DNA from: Przewalskia tangutica
Taxonomy: Eukaryota; Streptophyta; Magnoliopsida; Solanales; Solanaceae
Assembly (NCBI GenBank): GCA_029844215.1
Contig: CM056720.1
Coordinates: 33,969,711 to 34,033,710 of the forward strand
Reading direction: 5' to 3'
DNA: 64,000 nt
The notes beneath the pieces were generated by a model. The model was given only the letters and a program-made list of their open reading frames with translations, made no database searches and had not been told where the DNA came from. This document shows, one piece after another, positions 34,873 through 47,480 of this stretch (positions are counted from its first letter, which is position 1; every line of letters begins with the position of its first letter). A program made the translations under genes and the position numbers.

Positions 34873-37800
34873 GTCACGACCAACAACCCGTGATCGTGCC
34901 TTATCCTGCACCCTAGTGATACAACATCAGAGAAAAACCAGCGGAAATAAAAACTTAAACATACAAATAGATATGGATCAAGATAAAGAAAATAGGCCAA
35001 CCAAAACGGTTGCCTTTTCAAAGATGTATATATATCGACCTTTGAACGCATAATCCTTACAACCCCGCCACAACAAGGCTGCACTTCTAAGATTTTTACA
35101 ACAACTATGACGACAGGGCCCCGCCATACCCCGAATGTACAAGAACCTGCACTGTGGTAACATACCAAAAGATAAGCCTCAAGGAACGGAGCTTCCAATA
35201 CGCTGAAATGTGATCCTATGTCGGGGATCGACACCGATGTATCTCTACCGCGCATGAACGCAGCTTCAAGGAGGTCAAGATAACAGTACCAAGTATGTGA
35301 AATCAAAATACCGAAATGAAATCATAATAGTTTATATAAAGCAGAGACATGTATGATAACCAAACTACAAGATACAACATATAAACAAATATATCAAATC
35401 GTGGACTCACGCTCCAAATCATCACTGCGTGCTGGAATTCCTTCCTCACCGGCAGCCTATGATATAACAACACCAAGGAGTATACATGAACACCGTGTCC
35501 CACCTGTGTCATAAAAACCGTGACGGCAAGTATAACTACCGATCCGACCGTACTAATAATACTGTACAACCATATCATGAAGCTGACACGTGGCAAGTGC
35601 AATAGCCTCCACCAGCTCCTCCCTGCGCCACGTAGCTGACGGGGGCAAGTAAATCGGCTACGCACCAGATCACAACCGAAAGTCACGAAGCTCCATCCAA
35701 ACACTGACTCGCGAAGCTGACTCGCGAAGCTGACACGTGGCAAGTGCACTAGCCTCCACTAGCTCCTCCCTGCGCCACGTAGCTAACAGGGGCAAGTGAA
35801 TCGGCTAAGCACCAGATCATAACCGTAAGTCACGATACTTCGCCGCGAAGCTGACACGTGGCAAGTGCAATAACCTCTACCAGATCCACCTGCGTCACGT
35901 AGCTGACGGGGGCAAGTAAACAGGCTACGCACCCGATCACAACCGTAAGTCACGATACTTCGCCATAAATAACCATAATGGTCACATGTCCACATAATCC
36001 ATCATCGGTGTAGACATGCCCATGTAACAATGATAATGGAAGCATACCCGTGGAATCTTCTGTCACTGCCGGTACGTCCAAGTAAGTTCTCAACAAGTCA
36101 ACCGGCCCTACATCGAGAGACGCGATAGCATAGAAACACAATTCTTGCACAACAAAGGCTATCAAAGCAAGCATAGGCAAGTTACACAACAACAAGCATA
36201 GGCAAGTTACACACAACTCAAGGTACTTTCATTTTATGCTAAAGTTCGGGTTTTAACCCTAAAGTACTACGTACGTTAAATTCCTTTTAAAGAGATCCAT
36301 TCCTTTTATAAAAGTCACCCGATACCCGTAGTATAAAATTAGAGTGACTCACATTTTTAAGTAAACCAGAACACTTCCTTTTTTCTAAAATCAAGTAACA
36401 ACATTCTTTTCCGAAAGTTCCAGTTTGCCTAATTTCAATTACTCAAGTCTCTTTATTTTAGAAAAGTTTCATAGTTCAATGTCTTAATCTCTTTTAAAAC
36501 AATTGAGTAACATATGTCATATGTGTGAGCAGTTTATTCTTGTTTATAACCATCTTATTAAAGCAACCATGATCTAGAAAATGTAATATCATTTTGTCTT
36601 ATCTTAGCTTCTATGCAGATGGAGGTTTCTACTGGTTTTTATAATAATTAATTAATCAATACATTTTCCTTTATTAACGCTGCAGTGGTTTGTTCGATAC
36701 TTGTTCTCATTCCCGAAATCAGTAAAACATTATCCCTTTTATCTTCCTTAAGACGTTATACCTAACTTCCCATAAAGCTAGTATAACTCTTAAGCTTTCA
36801 AAAACCAAATATTACTCTTCTTTCAAAATGATTCTTTTGAAATACTTCAAGTTCTTTATTATCACACATCAAGTCAGTTATAAGTCAAATCAGTTATCTT
36901 TTTAAAAACCACAAAGCATTTTCTTACCTACATAAAGCTGTTATAACCAACTTCCCATAAAGCCGTTATAACACTTTATGTTTTAAACCAATCAAATACA
37001 TTTAACACATGTACGTCTACCGTACTACATAGTTATACACATATCATGCTAGAAAAGATAGGAAGAGGTTCACATACCTCGCGACGATTATCGACTAATA
37101 GCAAAACGCTCCAAGTACCTCAAACCGTCGGCTACACCTTAAGCCAAGTAGATCACGCCACACGTAGTACTTCAACCTATAAAGGCCACAAGGCGCCTAT
37201 TAACATCTAGATCTCAACGTAGAATATTCTACAGAAAATTCGGCGACTCTCCCCACCGCGTAAATCTCCTCCTCTATCGAGGCCTGCTAACAGGCCAACA
37301 ACTCCCGAGAGGGGGGGTTGTACGTCTAATCCGGACGTGTACAATTCTACTTCACAGTAATGCTACACAAGTCTACTGTAATACAGTCCTATGTAATTAC
37401 AGTTCAGTTCTCTTCTTTAAATTCAGGCTTAAGTCAAAAGACATTGCCGCAAAACTATGTTCAGTTCTATATATAGTATACTTCAACTATATATTCCTAC
37501 AACATATAATTCCAATAACAATAGGGGGACAAGATTATTTACCTCGATAAGCCCAAAATTATCCAAGTTTAAATGTCGATCCTGAGCAAGGTTTAGCTCA
37601 TACTCCGTGCGCTCCAACCCGCTCCAAAAAACCCTTAGAAGTTCTACACAACTTCTTAATACTTCAACTCGCCATGAAGATTTCCTTAGGGTTTCGTTTG
37701 GTGTCCAAAGGAAGTATAATAGTATTTTCGGGCTCTACGTATAGAGGTAACTTTGGAAAATACTACAAGGTATTTGGGCTAAAGTATTTGGGTAAAGTAA

Positions 37801-37877
37801 CAATACTTGGAGAGTATTTCTCTACCAAGGGGGGGGGGTAGTATTTCGACTAGCACAACTAGGAGAGGGGGGGTAGG
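34873..37877 (-). mobile_element. Element F 3' LTR, distal part
   Basis: Begins (plus strand) TCACGACC, the inverted LTR end with the first bases altered. It parallels 48855-51780 of the other LTR through the tandem array, AT-rich core and GTTATAAC motifs (36940 and 36965). Element E interrupts it at GGGGGTAGG, and the rest resumes at 46107. Confidence 0.85.
35580..35955 (-). repeat. Mid-LTR tandem array, F 3' LTR (about 120-147 bp units)
   Basis: Three units begin AGCTGACACGTGGCAAGTGC at about 35581, 35728 and 35848. Each also holds CCACGTAGCTGACGGGGGC and ACAACCGTAAGTCACG. The other LTR has the same array at about 49566-49925, with differences mainly at CAG/CTG sites. Confidence 0.85.
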
Positions 37878-38129
37878 TGTTACACCCCGTAAATTCAAGA
37901 GGTTAAGTTAAGAACATACGAAAGGAAATAAGATTTGAATTTGGAAAGTTGGGTTGGCAAAAGGTTGTGAGAAGACTTTCAGTCAACTTTGGAGTGGTAT
38001 ATCTCCTAGTTCTTTAGGAGTTTTGAAGAGTTTTAAAAGATTAGTATGAAGTTCGCTGAATCTAGTTTCCAACGCTACAAACCGTTCGTCGATAGGACAT
38101 CGGAGTCAAAAGTTATGGAAGTTTCAAGT

Positions 38130-38280
38130 TTGGTGCGCAAATGCAAAAATGCAGCTTGGTTGACACAGTGCGCGGCCGGAATACGTGGCGGCGCCGAATG
38201 CAGGAACTTTTCTGAAGTGGCAGCGCGCCGCGCGGGCAAGCGCCGAGGCGGATTTTTTGCGCAGTGGACAAAGTAAAAAC
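38130..38280. other. GC-rich, CpG-dense patch in E 5' LTR
   Basis: About 150 bp with many CG dinucleotides (GGCGGCGCCG, GCGCGCCGCGCGGGC) inside an AT-rich LTR, just upstream of the palindrome. The counterpart in the 3' LTR (about 42930-43100) is rearranged relative to it. Open frames across it are not conserved between the two LTRs. Confidence 0.55.
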
Positions 38281-40064
38281 ATGGATATTTTTGTTTTAAA
38301 CCTATGGGAGGTGACAAGTGTCCCTCCCATCCTTTATCCGAAAGTGGTCCTATTTAGGCCAAGTCTTGGAAGACTTGGCCATTTCATTTCAAACCCTCCC
38401 AAGAAAGATCCTCTCCTTCTCTCTTGATTTTTGAAGAAAATCTAGCCTAAGAGGAAATTGTTGGAGCGGCAAGAAGGAAAAGTGTGGGTAAACTTGTGGG
38501 AAGCACTGGTGGCGATTTTGACTGAAAGAGGTGGAAGAAAAGGGGCTTTTGTGGGCTATTCCTTAAGGTAAAAGTTTCTTTCTCTTGGTTATGAGCCTAA
38601 GGTCATTATATATTTTAGTAGTATAGATGTGAGCCCGAGGTCATATATTTTAGTGATTTAGAATCGAGCCTAAAGTCGCTTTATTGTAGTAGTATAGAGT
38701 TGAGCCCGAGGTCGCTTTATTTGAATAGATTTGGGTCGTCGCATGTTGTAAGAGAGATTGTAATTGTTGAAGATGTCTAGGGCTAGATATCATGTTAGAC
38801 TTAAGAACTTGGATTGGAAAGAGTTGAAAGGGGTTTAGTATTGGTTATATTGTTGGCCAAGAATGGCATGGAAATTATTGGTTTATGTTGTGTTGTTGTG
38901 GGCGGAATTTTACACGTATTAGTAGGCGTGTAATCCCCTTGTAATTGCTGAATGAATTGAGCCTTAAAGGTGGCGTTGGTTATTGAATTTCGGCCTTGAA
39001 AAAGGTGGCATAGTAAGTAGAAACAAAGGAAGTGCTGTCCAAATTTCCCGTAGAACAAGGGACTTTTCATTAGAATATATTACGTTGAAGCTAGAAGCTA
39101 ATAGACGTATTATGGTCATTATAGGTTGACATCTACGGACGGCATATTGGACTTGGCAAGTGAATTAAGCAAAAGAGGTATGTAGAACTCTTCCTATCTC
39201 TTGAGCATGAGTAGTTATAACTGTATGGTACGGTAGACGTACGTGATTTTAAATGAAGTGAAGTCATTTGACATATTTGACTTGTTTTAAGGATGTCTAG
39301 TTGGTTGAGTTAGAGAATTAACTCACGTGTCCTTAAGGAAGAGTTATAAGAATGGTTTATCCTAATAAGGTAGACAAGGATTTCTTGACATGATCAAGTA
39401 TAGAATACTAGATTCGGGAAGTATTGATTCTTGAACTATTCTAAAGATAAGAGACATGGTTCCTAAGTTAAGAAACTTGTTTTCTAAGTTAAGATTTTTG
39501 AAGTATTTTGAAAGTAGTGTAACTTGAATTGAAGTACAAGCCTCTTGGTTATAGAGAGAGCAAAGTGGTCTAAGACATAAAGAGTTATAACGGCTTTATG
39601 GGAAGTTAGTTATGACGGCTTTTTGGGAGGATAAGGATGTCTTGGTTCTAAAGCATAAAGTTAGTATAACGGCTTTATGGGAAGTTGGTTATAATAACTT
39701 TATGGAAGTTTAAAGAAATGGTTTTTCTCGAATAAGGTAAGCCTAGATAAAAGAATGGATACTAAGAAAGGCAATTCGATTTAAAGGCATCAATTGCTTA
39801 AAAGTTTAAAATGAGGTCACTGAGTTAGAAGCCGAAGCTTATTTCTAATAGTATAGTGACTTGTTTGAAATGTAGGTAAGCCTTGATACTACGGGTGTTA
39901 GTATCTTAGGGTCTTATGTGGAAAAGGGATCTTGGAAAGAATAGAAATACATAGTACTTTGGGTTGAATTTTCCCAGGACTTGTTAAGTGATATGGAAAG
40001 TGCCTAAGGTCGTAAAATGAGATCCATTTTGTATGTTAATGAAAGTCTAAAGAAGTTAGGAGCT

Positions 40065-40700
40065 TACTTGGACGCATCGGTGATGGAGGATTCCACGTAC
40101 GCCTCCATTGCCTTCCTTATGAGTCTACCGACGCATCTGCAGTGATGTGGGATTCCACGTGTATGCTCCCCGTCATAGTATGAGTTTACTTGGATGTACC
40201 GACGGTGACGGGATTCCACGTATGTTTCCATGGTCTTAGTATGAGTTTACCGACATACCGTCGGTGATGTGGGATTCCACGTATGCGTCGGGACATGCTT
40301 ACGATGAGGGATTCCGAGGCATGTAGTTTGAGGGGTAAGAGTATAATTGAGGGGTACACCCCCAAGATCGTTATACCACCTGGTTCCGTGGATTTGCTAC
40401 CCACGATGCGAGGAACACCTCACGAAGTCATGCACCGAGATGAGGATTCCACGCATGATATATGATATATGTATGTATTGTGTATGTACGCCGACTGAGG
40501 CAGGATGCCACGCGCGTCACACGGTTGTATTTACTTTTATGGTCATTTACAGTGACGGGATTCCACGGCAGAGGATATAGGTATATACATGGTTAGATTT
40601 GTGTGTACGCCGACAAATGGTGAGGAAGGATGCCACGCGCATCACGAGTTAGATTTACACCTAGCGGCCGCAGTGATGGGAATCCACCGCGCGCTTGGAT
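40065..40700 (+). repeat. Mid-LTR repeat tract with GATTCCACG motif, E 5' LTR
   Basis: About 60-65 bp units (ACCGACG...GTGATGTGGGATTCCACGTATG) repeat from 40070 to about 40300. More widely spaced GATTCCACG and GATGCCACGCGC copies continue to about 40700. The 3' LTR has the same at about 44895-45500. Confidence 0.75.
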
Positions 40701-41290
40701 ATTCGAGGGTCAGTTCATAGCCCCGCGTGACTATGGCTCATATGTTGAGACAGTCGTAGGCGTAAAACCGACTTTCATTACTTCCACTTCAATAGGCACG
40801 CATCGTTAATTTGGTTATCATATATGTCTTCACCGCATTTTTGACTATTATGATTTAAATTACGTGATTTCGCTTTGCATACTTGGTACATATTTTGTAA
40901 TCGACTCTCCTTCGGGGCCGCGCTCATGCCGCAGTCAAGTACATAGTTTGTCGATCCGCACTCGTAGGATCACTTGCTCGCTCGAAAGCTCCATTTCTCC
41001 GAGGCTTTGTTTTTGGTATGGTTCCCTGAAGTCGTTGACTTTTGTACATTCAGGGGTATGGCGGGGCCCTGTCCCGTCACAGTTGTTGTGTAAACTCTTA
41101 GAGGTCTGTAGTCATATCTTGTGGGTCACTTTATAAAAAACAATTTAGAGGTAACTGTTGTTGGATTTGTTTATATCCAGGGAGGTAGCCTTATCGGCTG
41201 ACCTATAATTTATTTCATTGTTTAAGTTTATGTATGTTCCGCTGTATATCTCTGATTTATCGCGGGCCCGGGGTCGGGTCGTGACAAAAG

Positions 41291-41302
41291 TGGTATCAGA
41301 GC
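41291..41302 (+). other. Primer-binding site, element E
   Basis: TGGTATCAGAGC, four bases after the LTR end. Intact. Confidence 0.9.
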
Positions 41303-42632
41303 AGTTAGTCCTCGGAAAGTGTCTACAGACCGTGTCTAGTAGAGTCTTGATTATCGGTGTGTTGTGCACCACATCTATAATCGTGAGGTCGCAGACATTT
41401 AGGATTGGTTTCCATTCTTCTCACTCGAGATCGCGCGATAGAGTCGTGTTGTTAGGTCGCCCTCCCTAACGAAGTTATGTTGAACGCAACGACGAAAGCG
41501 CAAGCGACCCAAGAATGACTATGTGGATTGTGTATCCAGGTTGGTAATGATTATAGTATAGTTGGTATTGTGACATACATCTATACGGAGTTATGTATGA
41601 GTGTCGACGCTGTCGCTTAGAATGATTTTAGATTACCGTGAATCGTAAAGACTAACTAGATACCGGAAGGTATGGAATAGTTAATGAATTTTCGCCAAGG
41701 TTTTGTGTTCATTTCGAGATAATTGGGAAAGGATGAGTCATTCGATAGGGTAGTGAACCCTTAAGAAGCCATGTTAAGAACCTAACTGAATGTCATGTTA
41801 ATAGATTAAGGTCCGTAGTAGGCTTAAGAGAATTGTACGGATGAGGTCCGCATAGAAATGAGTAATGGTTGTTGTGATCGAGACAACATGGTTATGGTAT
41901 TATGAGAAGTTTTGTACGCTACGGACCGATAAGGTAGGCTTGGAGCCCGGAATCACGAGCCTAAGAATGATAAAGACCACGAGACCTTAGATGTACAAGG
42001 TCTTCTGCAGAGATTTAGTATAGACCAAGAATAAGAGTTAAGTCGACGCGGTCGGGGTGAGGACTGTTACGGTCGCCCATAGCCCGGAATAGAGTGGGAT
42101 CGGTTGGTAGTAGTTTCGCCACGTGGACAGGTCACGAGGTGCAAGGCCCAAGTCTAGTTAATTGTTTTACTGTTCGTGGACGCTCCACCGAACCAGTCAC
42201 GGGAGCCTGAAATGGCCTTATATTGTTTTATAGAGTGACTCCAAATATTGGAGGCCAGATCGGTATGGAAGTTATGTATACTAGTGTGAGTTGGAAATAC
42301 GGAAAGAGTAATCACCAAGAAGAAAGATAACAACCAAGTGAAAAGGAATAGAGCTCGAATCCATAAGAACCTTTCGAGGTAACTACACCCGAGTGTGGGG
42401 TGGTAGCCGAGCGGGATATGAGGTTTTCCTGATGATACATCGTCGACCTAGTAGACCTAGTAGAGGATTATGACAGACTTGGAGGTCATTATAAGTATGG
42501 GCTAGTTGGCTTCGTGAGTGCCAAGGTTGACTTAGAATAAATATTGTTATGTGGCATGGGTGGCATATGTTGTAAGAAGGGTGTAGTATAAGGAGACTAT
42601 GTCGCGCGTTAATCAGATTGTACTCCGAAAGG
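41303..42632 (+). other. Element E interior without recognised coding domain
   Basis: About 1.3 kb. Shares with element B the leader, the segment near 41640-41720 and the block GGTCGGGGTGAGGACTG...GTTCGTGGACGC (about 42047-42200), then jumps to the 3' end. I find no gag, protease, RT, RNase H or integrase motif. It looks like an internal-deletion derivative of a B-like element. Confidence 0.6.
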
Positions 42633-42667
42633 ACATTCGAGGACGAATGTTTCTAAGGGGGGAAGAA
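42633..42667 (+). other. Pre-PPT hairpin and polypurine tract, element E
   Basis: ACATTCG-AGGA-CGAATGT (42633-42650) followed by AAGGGGGGAAGAA (42655-42667). Confidence 0.9.
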
Positions 42668-45600
42668 TGTTACACCCCGTAAATTCAAGAGGTTAAGTTA
42701 AGAACATACGAAAGGAAATAAGATTTGAATTTGGAAAGTTGGGTTGGCAAAAGGTTGTGGGCAGACTTTCAGTCAACTTTGGAGTGGTATATCTCCTAGT
42801 TCTTTAGGAGTTTTGAAGAGTTTTAAAAGATTAGTATGAAGTTCGCTGAATCTAGTTTCCAACGCAACAAACCGCTCGCCGATAGGACATCGAGTCAATA
42901 GTTATGTAAGTTTCAAGTTTGGTATGCGCAATGTGCAAAGCAGTAGCGGTTCAGAAAGCAGCGGCAGCACGGACGTTGGCGCGGGGTTTCTTGGGGTTCA
43001 GCGCCAGCGCGCCGAATGCAGGGCGCGCCGAATGCAGGAACTTTTCTGAGTAAGGCGCCGCGGGCGGCGGGCGCCGAGGCGGAATTTTTGCGCGATGTGC
43101 TAAAAACAGGGATATTTTTGTTTTAAACCTATGAGAGGTGACAAATGTCCTCCCATCCTTTTTATCCGAAAGTGGTCCTATTTAGGCCAAGTCTTGGAAG
43201 ACTTGGCCATTTCATTTCAAACCCTCCCAAGAAAGATCCTCTCCTTCTCTCTTGATTTTTGAAGAAAACCTAGCCTAAGAGGAAATTGTCGAGCGGCAAG
43301 AAGGAAAAGTGTGGGTAAACTTGTGGGAAGCGGTGGGCGATTTTTGACGGAAAGAGGTGGAAGAAAAAGGGGCTTTTGTGGGCTATTCCTTAAGGTAAAA
43401 GTTTCCCCTTTCTCTTGGTTATGAGCCTAAGGCTGTTATATTTTTTTTGTAGTATAGATGTGAGCCTGAGGCTGTTATATTTTAGTGATTTAGAATTGAG
43501 CCTAAGGCTGTTTTATTGTAGTAGTATAGAGTTGAGCCTGAGGCTGTTTTATTTGAATAGATTTGGGTCGTCGCATGTTGTAAGGGAGATTGTAATTGTT
43601 GAAGATGTCTAGGGCTAGATATCATGTTAGACTTAAGAACTTGGATTGGAAAGAGTTGAAAGGGGTTTAGTATTGGTTATATTGTTGGCCAAGAATGACA
43701 TGGAAATTATTGGTTTATTTTGTGTTGTTGTGGGGCGGAATTTTACACGTATTAGTAGCGTGTAATCCCCTTGTAATTGCTGAATGAATTGAGCCTTAAA
43801 GGTGGCGTTGGTTATTGAATTTTGGCCTTGAAAAAGGTGGCATAGTAAGTAGAAACAAAGGAAGTGCTGTCCAAATTTCCCGTAGAACAAGGGACTTTTC
43901 ATTAGAATATATTACGTTGAAGCTAGAAGCTAATAGACGTATTATGGTCATTATAGGTTGACATCTACTGACGCATATTGACTTGGCAAGTGAATTAAGC
44001 AAAAGAGGTATGTAGAACTCTTCCTATCTCTTGAGCATGAGTAGTTATAATCGTATGGTACGGTGAGACGACGTGATTTTAAATGAAGTGAAGTCATTTG
44101 ACATATTTGACTTGTTTTAAGGATGTCTAGTTGGTTGAGTTAGAGAATTAACTCATGTGTCCTTAAGGAAGAGTTATAAGAATGGTTTATCCTAATAAGG
44201 TAGACAAGGATTTCTTGACATGATCAAGTATAGAATACTAGATTTGGGAAGTATTGATTCTTGAACTATTCTAAAGATAAGAGACCTGGTTCCTAAGTTA
44301 AGAAACTTGTTTTCTAAGTTAAGATTTTTGAAGTATTTTGAAAGTAGTGTAACTTGAATTGAAGTACAAGCCTCTTGGTTATAGAGAGAGCAAAGTGGTC
44401 TAAGACATAAAGAGTTATAACGGCTTTATGGGAAGTTAGTTATGACGGCTTTATGGGAGGATAAGGATGTCTTGGTTCTAAAGCATAAAGTTAGTATAAC
44501 GGCTTTATGGGAAGTTGGTTATAATAACTTTATGGAAGCTTAAAGAAATGGTTTTTCTCGAATAAGGTAAGCCTAGATAAAAGAATGGATACTAAGAAAG
44601 GCAATTCGATTTAAAGGCATCAATTGCTTAAAAGTTTAAAATGAGGGTCACTTGAGTTAGAAGCCGAAGCATATTTCTAATAGTATAGTGACTTGTTTGA
44701 AATGTAGGTAAGCCTTAATACTACGTGTTAGTATCTTGGGGTCTTATCTGGAAAAGGGATCTTGGAAAGAATAGAAATACATAGTACTTTGGTTTGAATT
44801 TTCCCAGACTTGTTAAGTGATATGGAAAGTGCCTAAGGTCGTAAATGAGATCCATTTTGTATGTTAATGAAAGTATAAAGAAGTTAGGAGCTTACTTGGA
44901 CGCATCGGTGATGGAGGATTCCACTGTATGCCTCCATTGCCTCCTTATGAGTCTACCGACGCACTGGCGATGATGTGATTCCACGTATTCTCCCCGGTCA
45001 TAGTATGAGTTTACTTGGATGTACCGACGGTGATGTGGGATTCCACTGTATGTTTCCATGGTCTTAGTATGAGTTTACCGACATACCGCCGGTGATGTGG
45101 GATTCCACTGCATGCGTCGGGACATGCTTACGATGAGGATTCCGAGACATGTAGTTTGAGGTAAGAGTATAAATGGCGGTACACCCCAAGATCGTTATAC
45201 CACCGGTTCCGTGGATTTGCTACCCACGACGCGAGGAACACCTCACGAAGTCATGCACCAGATGAGGATTCCACGCATGATATATGATATATGTATGTAT
45301 TGTGTATGTACGCCGACAGGTAGGATGCCACGCGCGCCACATGGTTGTATTTACTTTTATGGTCGCTTCAGTGACGGGATTCCACGCGCAGGATATAGGT
45401 CTATACATGGTTATATTTGTGTACGCCGACAGTGAGAAGGATGCCACAGCGCCACAGAGTTAGATTTTACACCTAGCGGCCGGCGTTGACGGGAATCCCA
45501 CGGGCGCTTGGATATTTGAGGGTCAGTTCATAGCCGTGTGACTATGGCTCATATGTTGAGACAGCCGTAGGCGTAAACCGACTTTCATTACTTCCACTTC

Positions 45601-46106
45601 AATGAGGCACAGGCATCGTTAATTTGGTTATCATATATGTCTTCACCGCATTTTTGACTATTTTGATTTAAATTACAAGATTTTCCTTTGCATACTTGGT
45701 ACATATTTTGTACCGACCTCTTCGGGGCCGCTCATGCCGCAGTCGAGGTACATAGTTTGTCGACCGCACTGTAGGATCACTCTTGCCTCGAAAGCTCCAT
45801 TTCTCGGAGGCTTTGTTTTTGGTATGGTTCCTCAAGTCGTTGACTTTTGTACATTCAGGTATGGCGGGGCCCGTCGTCCACAGCTTGTTGTGTAAACTCT
45901 AGAGGTCTGTAGTCATATCTTGTGGGTCACTTTATAAAAATTTTTTTAGAGGTAATCATTGGATTTGTTTATATCCAGGAGGTAGCCTTATCTACCGACC
46001 CATAATTTATTTCATTGTTTAAGTTTATGTATGTTCCACAGATATCTCTCGATGTACACTGCAAGGGTGCCTGTGTAGGGCACCACATGCCCGGTCGGTC
46101 GTGACA
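42668..46106 (+). mobile_element. Element E 3' LTR (about 3.44 kb)
   Basis: Starts TGTTACACCCCGTAAATTC and ends GGTCGGTCGTGACA. Very similar to the 5' LTR outside the GC-rich patch and the CAG/CTG-rich 3' third. Confidence 0.9.
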
Positions 46107-46663
46107 TGAGGCTCGCCAGAACCACTAGGCAAGTGGGGTCTTTTCGCCATGGCCTCACAGCGGGAGGGGGTGATGACTGAAACCTCAAGAGGAGGAGTAT
46201 TTTTAGACTTGAATTTGCTCAAGTGTGGATGAAATAACTCATCAACTAAGGGGTATTTATAGGCCAACCAATGGCCAAGATCAAGCCAAGTGGTAGGCAA
46301 GTGTAAGGTCAAGATTAAGCCACGTGTTGTGGGGTCCCACTTGGTCATCAACTACACAAAATATCTCACAAATATCCTACCTAACCTTGACCAAAGAAAA
46401 GGCCAAGAAAAACGCCCCAATATTTTCGTCCACTTGGGTGACAAGTGTCACCCTCCCGCTGGTCCAAAATATTTCATCTCTGGAAAAATCCGCAAAATTA
46501 TAAATGACATAGCCGGAATTTTCCTTTGCAAGTTTAGAAAATGTTTCATTTAAAACGATTCTTTTCGCTAGTCGTGCACAAATTTCGCCACTTTGCCTAC
46601 TTAAGGCTTTAACTTTTATACGTACGCCCTCACGTTCATATACTGGAAATACGGGGTATAACA
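46107..46663 (-). mobile_element. Element F 3' LTR, promoter-proximal part
   Basis: Resumes with GGCTCGCCAGAACCACTAGG, matching the undisturbed LTR at about 51780. TATA box at 46254-46261 (minus), palindrome GGGTGACAAGTGTCACCC at 46436-46453, and LTR start TGTTATACCCCG at 46663 on the minus strand. Confidence 0.9.
46436..46453. promoter_or_regulatory. U3 palindrome, element F 3' LTR
   Basis: GGGTGACAAGTGTCACCC is palindromic except at the central pair, with the G-box core changed to CAAGTG. A shortened copy lies at about 52107-52123 in the 5' LTR. Confidence 0.55.
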
Positions 46664-46697
46664 TTCTTCCCCCTTAGAAACATTCGTCCCGAATGTT
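46664..46697 (-). other. Polypurine tract and pre-PPT hairpin, element F
   Basis: TTCTTCCCCCTTA on the plus strand (46664-46676), then ACATTCG-TCC-CGAATGT (46680-46696). Read on the minus strand this is the same hairpin-PPT-LTR order as in A, B, C and E. Confidence 0.85.
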
Positions 46698-47480
46698 CCT
46701 TCTAAGTCTCAAAACACACACGCCAGATAGTCTTTACTACTATACTTACGAAACCAAACATGCCACACCTGGCCACAAAATAACACGCGCGCAAATACTT
46801 AAATCCAGGCCAACGAGGAACCACCTCGATGATGCAAAACAATACTAACTCTCGCTTCTGGTCCAAAGGATAATCCTTTCGCACATTCGCTTCAGTTTCC
46901 AAAACTTTGGAGTCTCTACCTCCAACTTGGTCATATTACTAGCTTCACTTTCCTCTAAGGCCATTCTCGGCCTTCACGAACCGATTCTGGTCGAACGCAT
47001 CCACGAATTCATACGATTGGTAACTAAACTTGGGCCTAGCATCCTCGTGATCCTACCACCTGGAGGGACCACCTCGAACCGACCCACCACAAACCGGCCG
47101 CGGGTTGACGTGAATAGTCCTCAACCCGACCCCATAATCGCCCAAACTCTTGTTCCCGATCCGAACAATCTTACTAATTTACGCCATGAAAGCTACCACT
47201 TCCATTTTACACCACCCAAGGAAATTTTCCCACAATTACTCCACGATACTTATACATTCTCGACAAAGATCACCCGCAAAATCTTGTACTCAAGACGGCC
47301 TTACATCTAAGGTCTTAACGTAATATCCTAAGGTTCAAAATTTTCTCATCCCCAGACTTACCCTTTCACTAACCAAGCTTCTAAATCACATTTTAGCACA
47401 AAGCTATCCGAACATAACACTTAACACATCATCATAACATCAATACATACAAGTCTCTAGAGGGTTAAGGATATACGAAA
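46698..47480 (-). other. Element F interior between gag and polypurine tract
   Basis: About 780 bp. It aligns with non-coding parts of elements A and C, including the shared block at about 46965-47130 (minus strand). No integrase or RT motif recognised. The longest open frame (46927-47310, plus) is antisense and not supported. Confidence 0.5.

Larger units (their letters stand above)
37878..41286 (+). mobile_element. Element E 5' LTR (about 3.4 kb)
   Basis: Starts TGTTACACCCCGTAAATTC and ends GTCGGGTCGTGACA. Contains a GC-rich patch (38130-38280), a palindrome variant GAGGTGACAAGTGTCC (about 38309), a run of GAGCCTAAGG/GAGCCCGAGG motifs (about 38590-38720), GTTATAAC motifs at 39584 and 39609, and an array (40065-40700). 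I see no clear TATA box. Confidence 0.9.
37878..46106 (+). mobile_element. Element E: gypsy-type non-autonomous element with very short interior
   Basis: LTR (37878-41286), PBS (41291-41302), 1.38-kb interior (41287-42667), polypurine tract (42655-42667), LTR (42668-46106). Inserted in the F 3' LTR. Left flank GTAGG; right flank TGAGG, where the uninterrupted sister LTR reads GGGTAGGCTCGG, so GTAGG is the likely duplication with a disturbed right copy. No coding domain recognised inside. Confidence 0.85.

Noticed and set aside
34869..36216. Several minus-strand open frames of 60-148 residues in the F LTR
   Set aside because: They follow the tandem array and LTR sequence and are interrupted in the sister LTR at 48855-50200.
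38046..38330. Overlapping open frames on both strands in a GC-rich patch
   Set aside because: They exist because the patch is poor in stop codons; the frames are not preserved in the sister LTR at 42840-43100 and match no domain I know.
46927..47310. 127-residue plus-strand open frame
   Set aside because: Antisense to element F; the sister regions in A and C do not keep it open.
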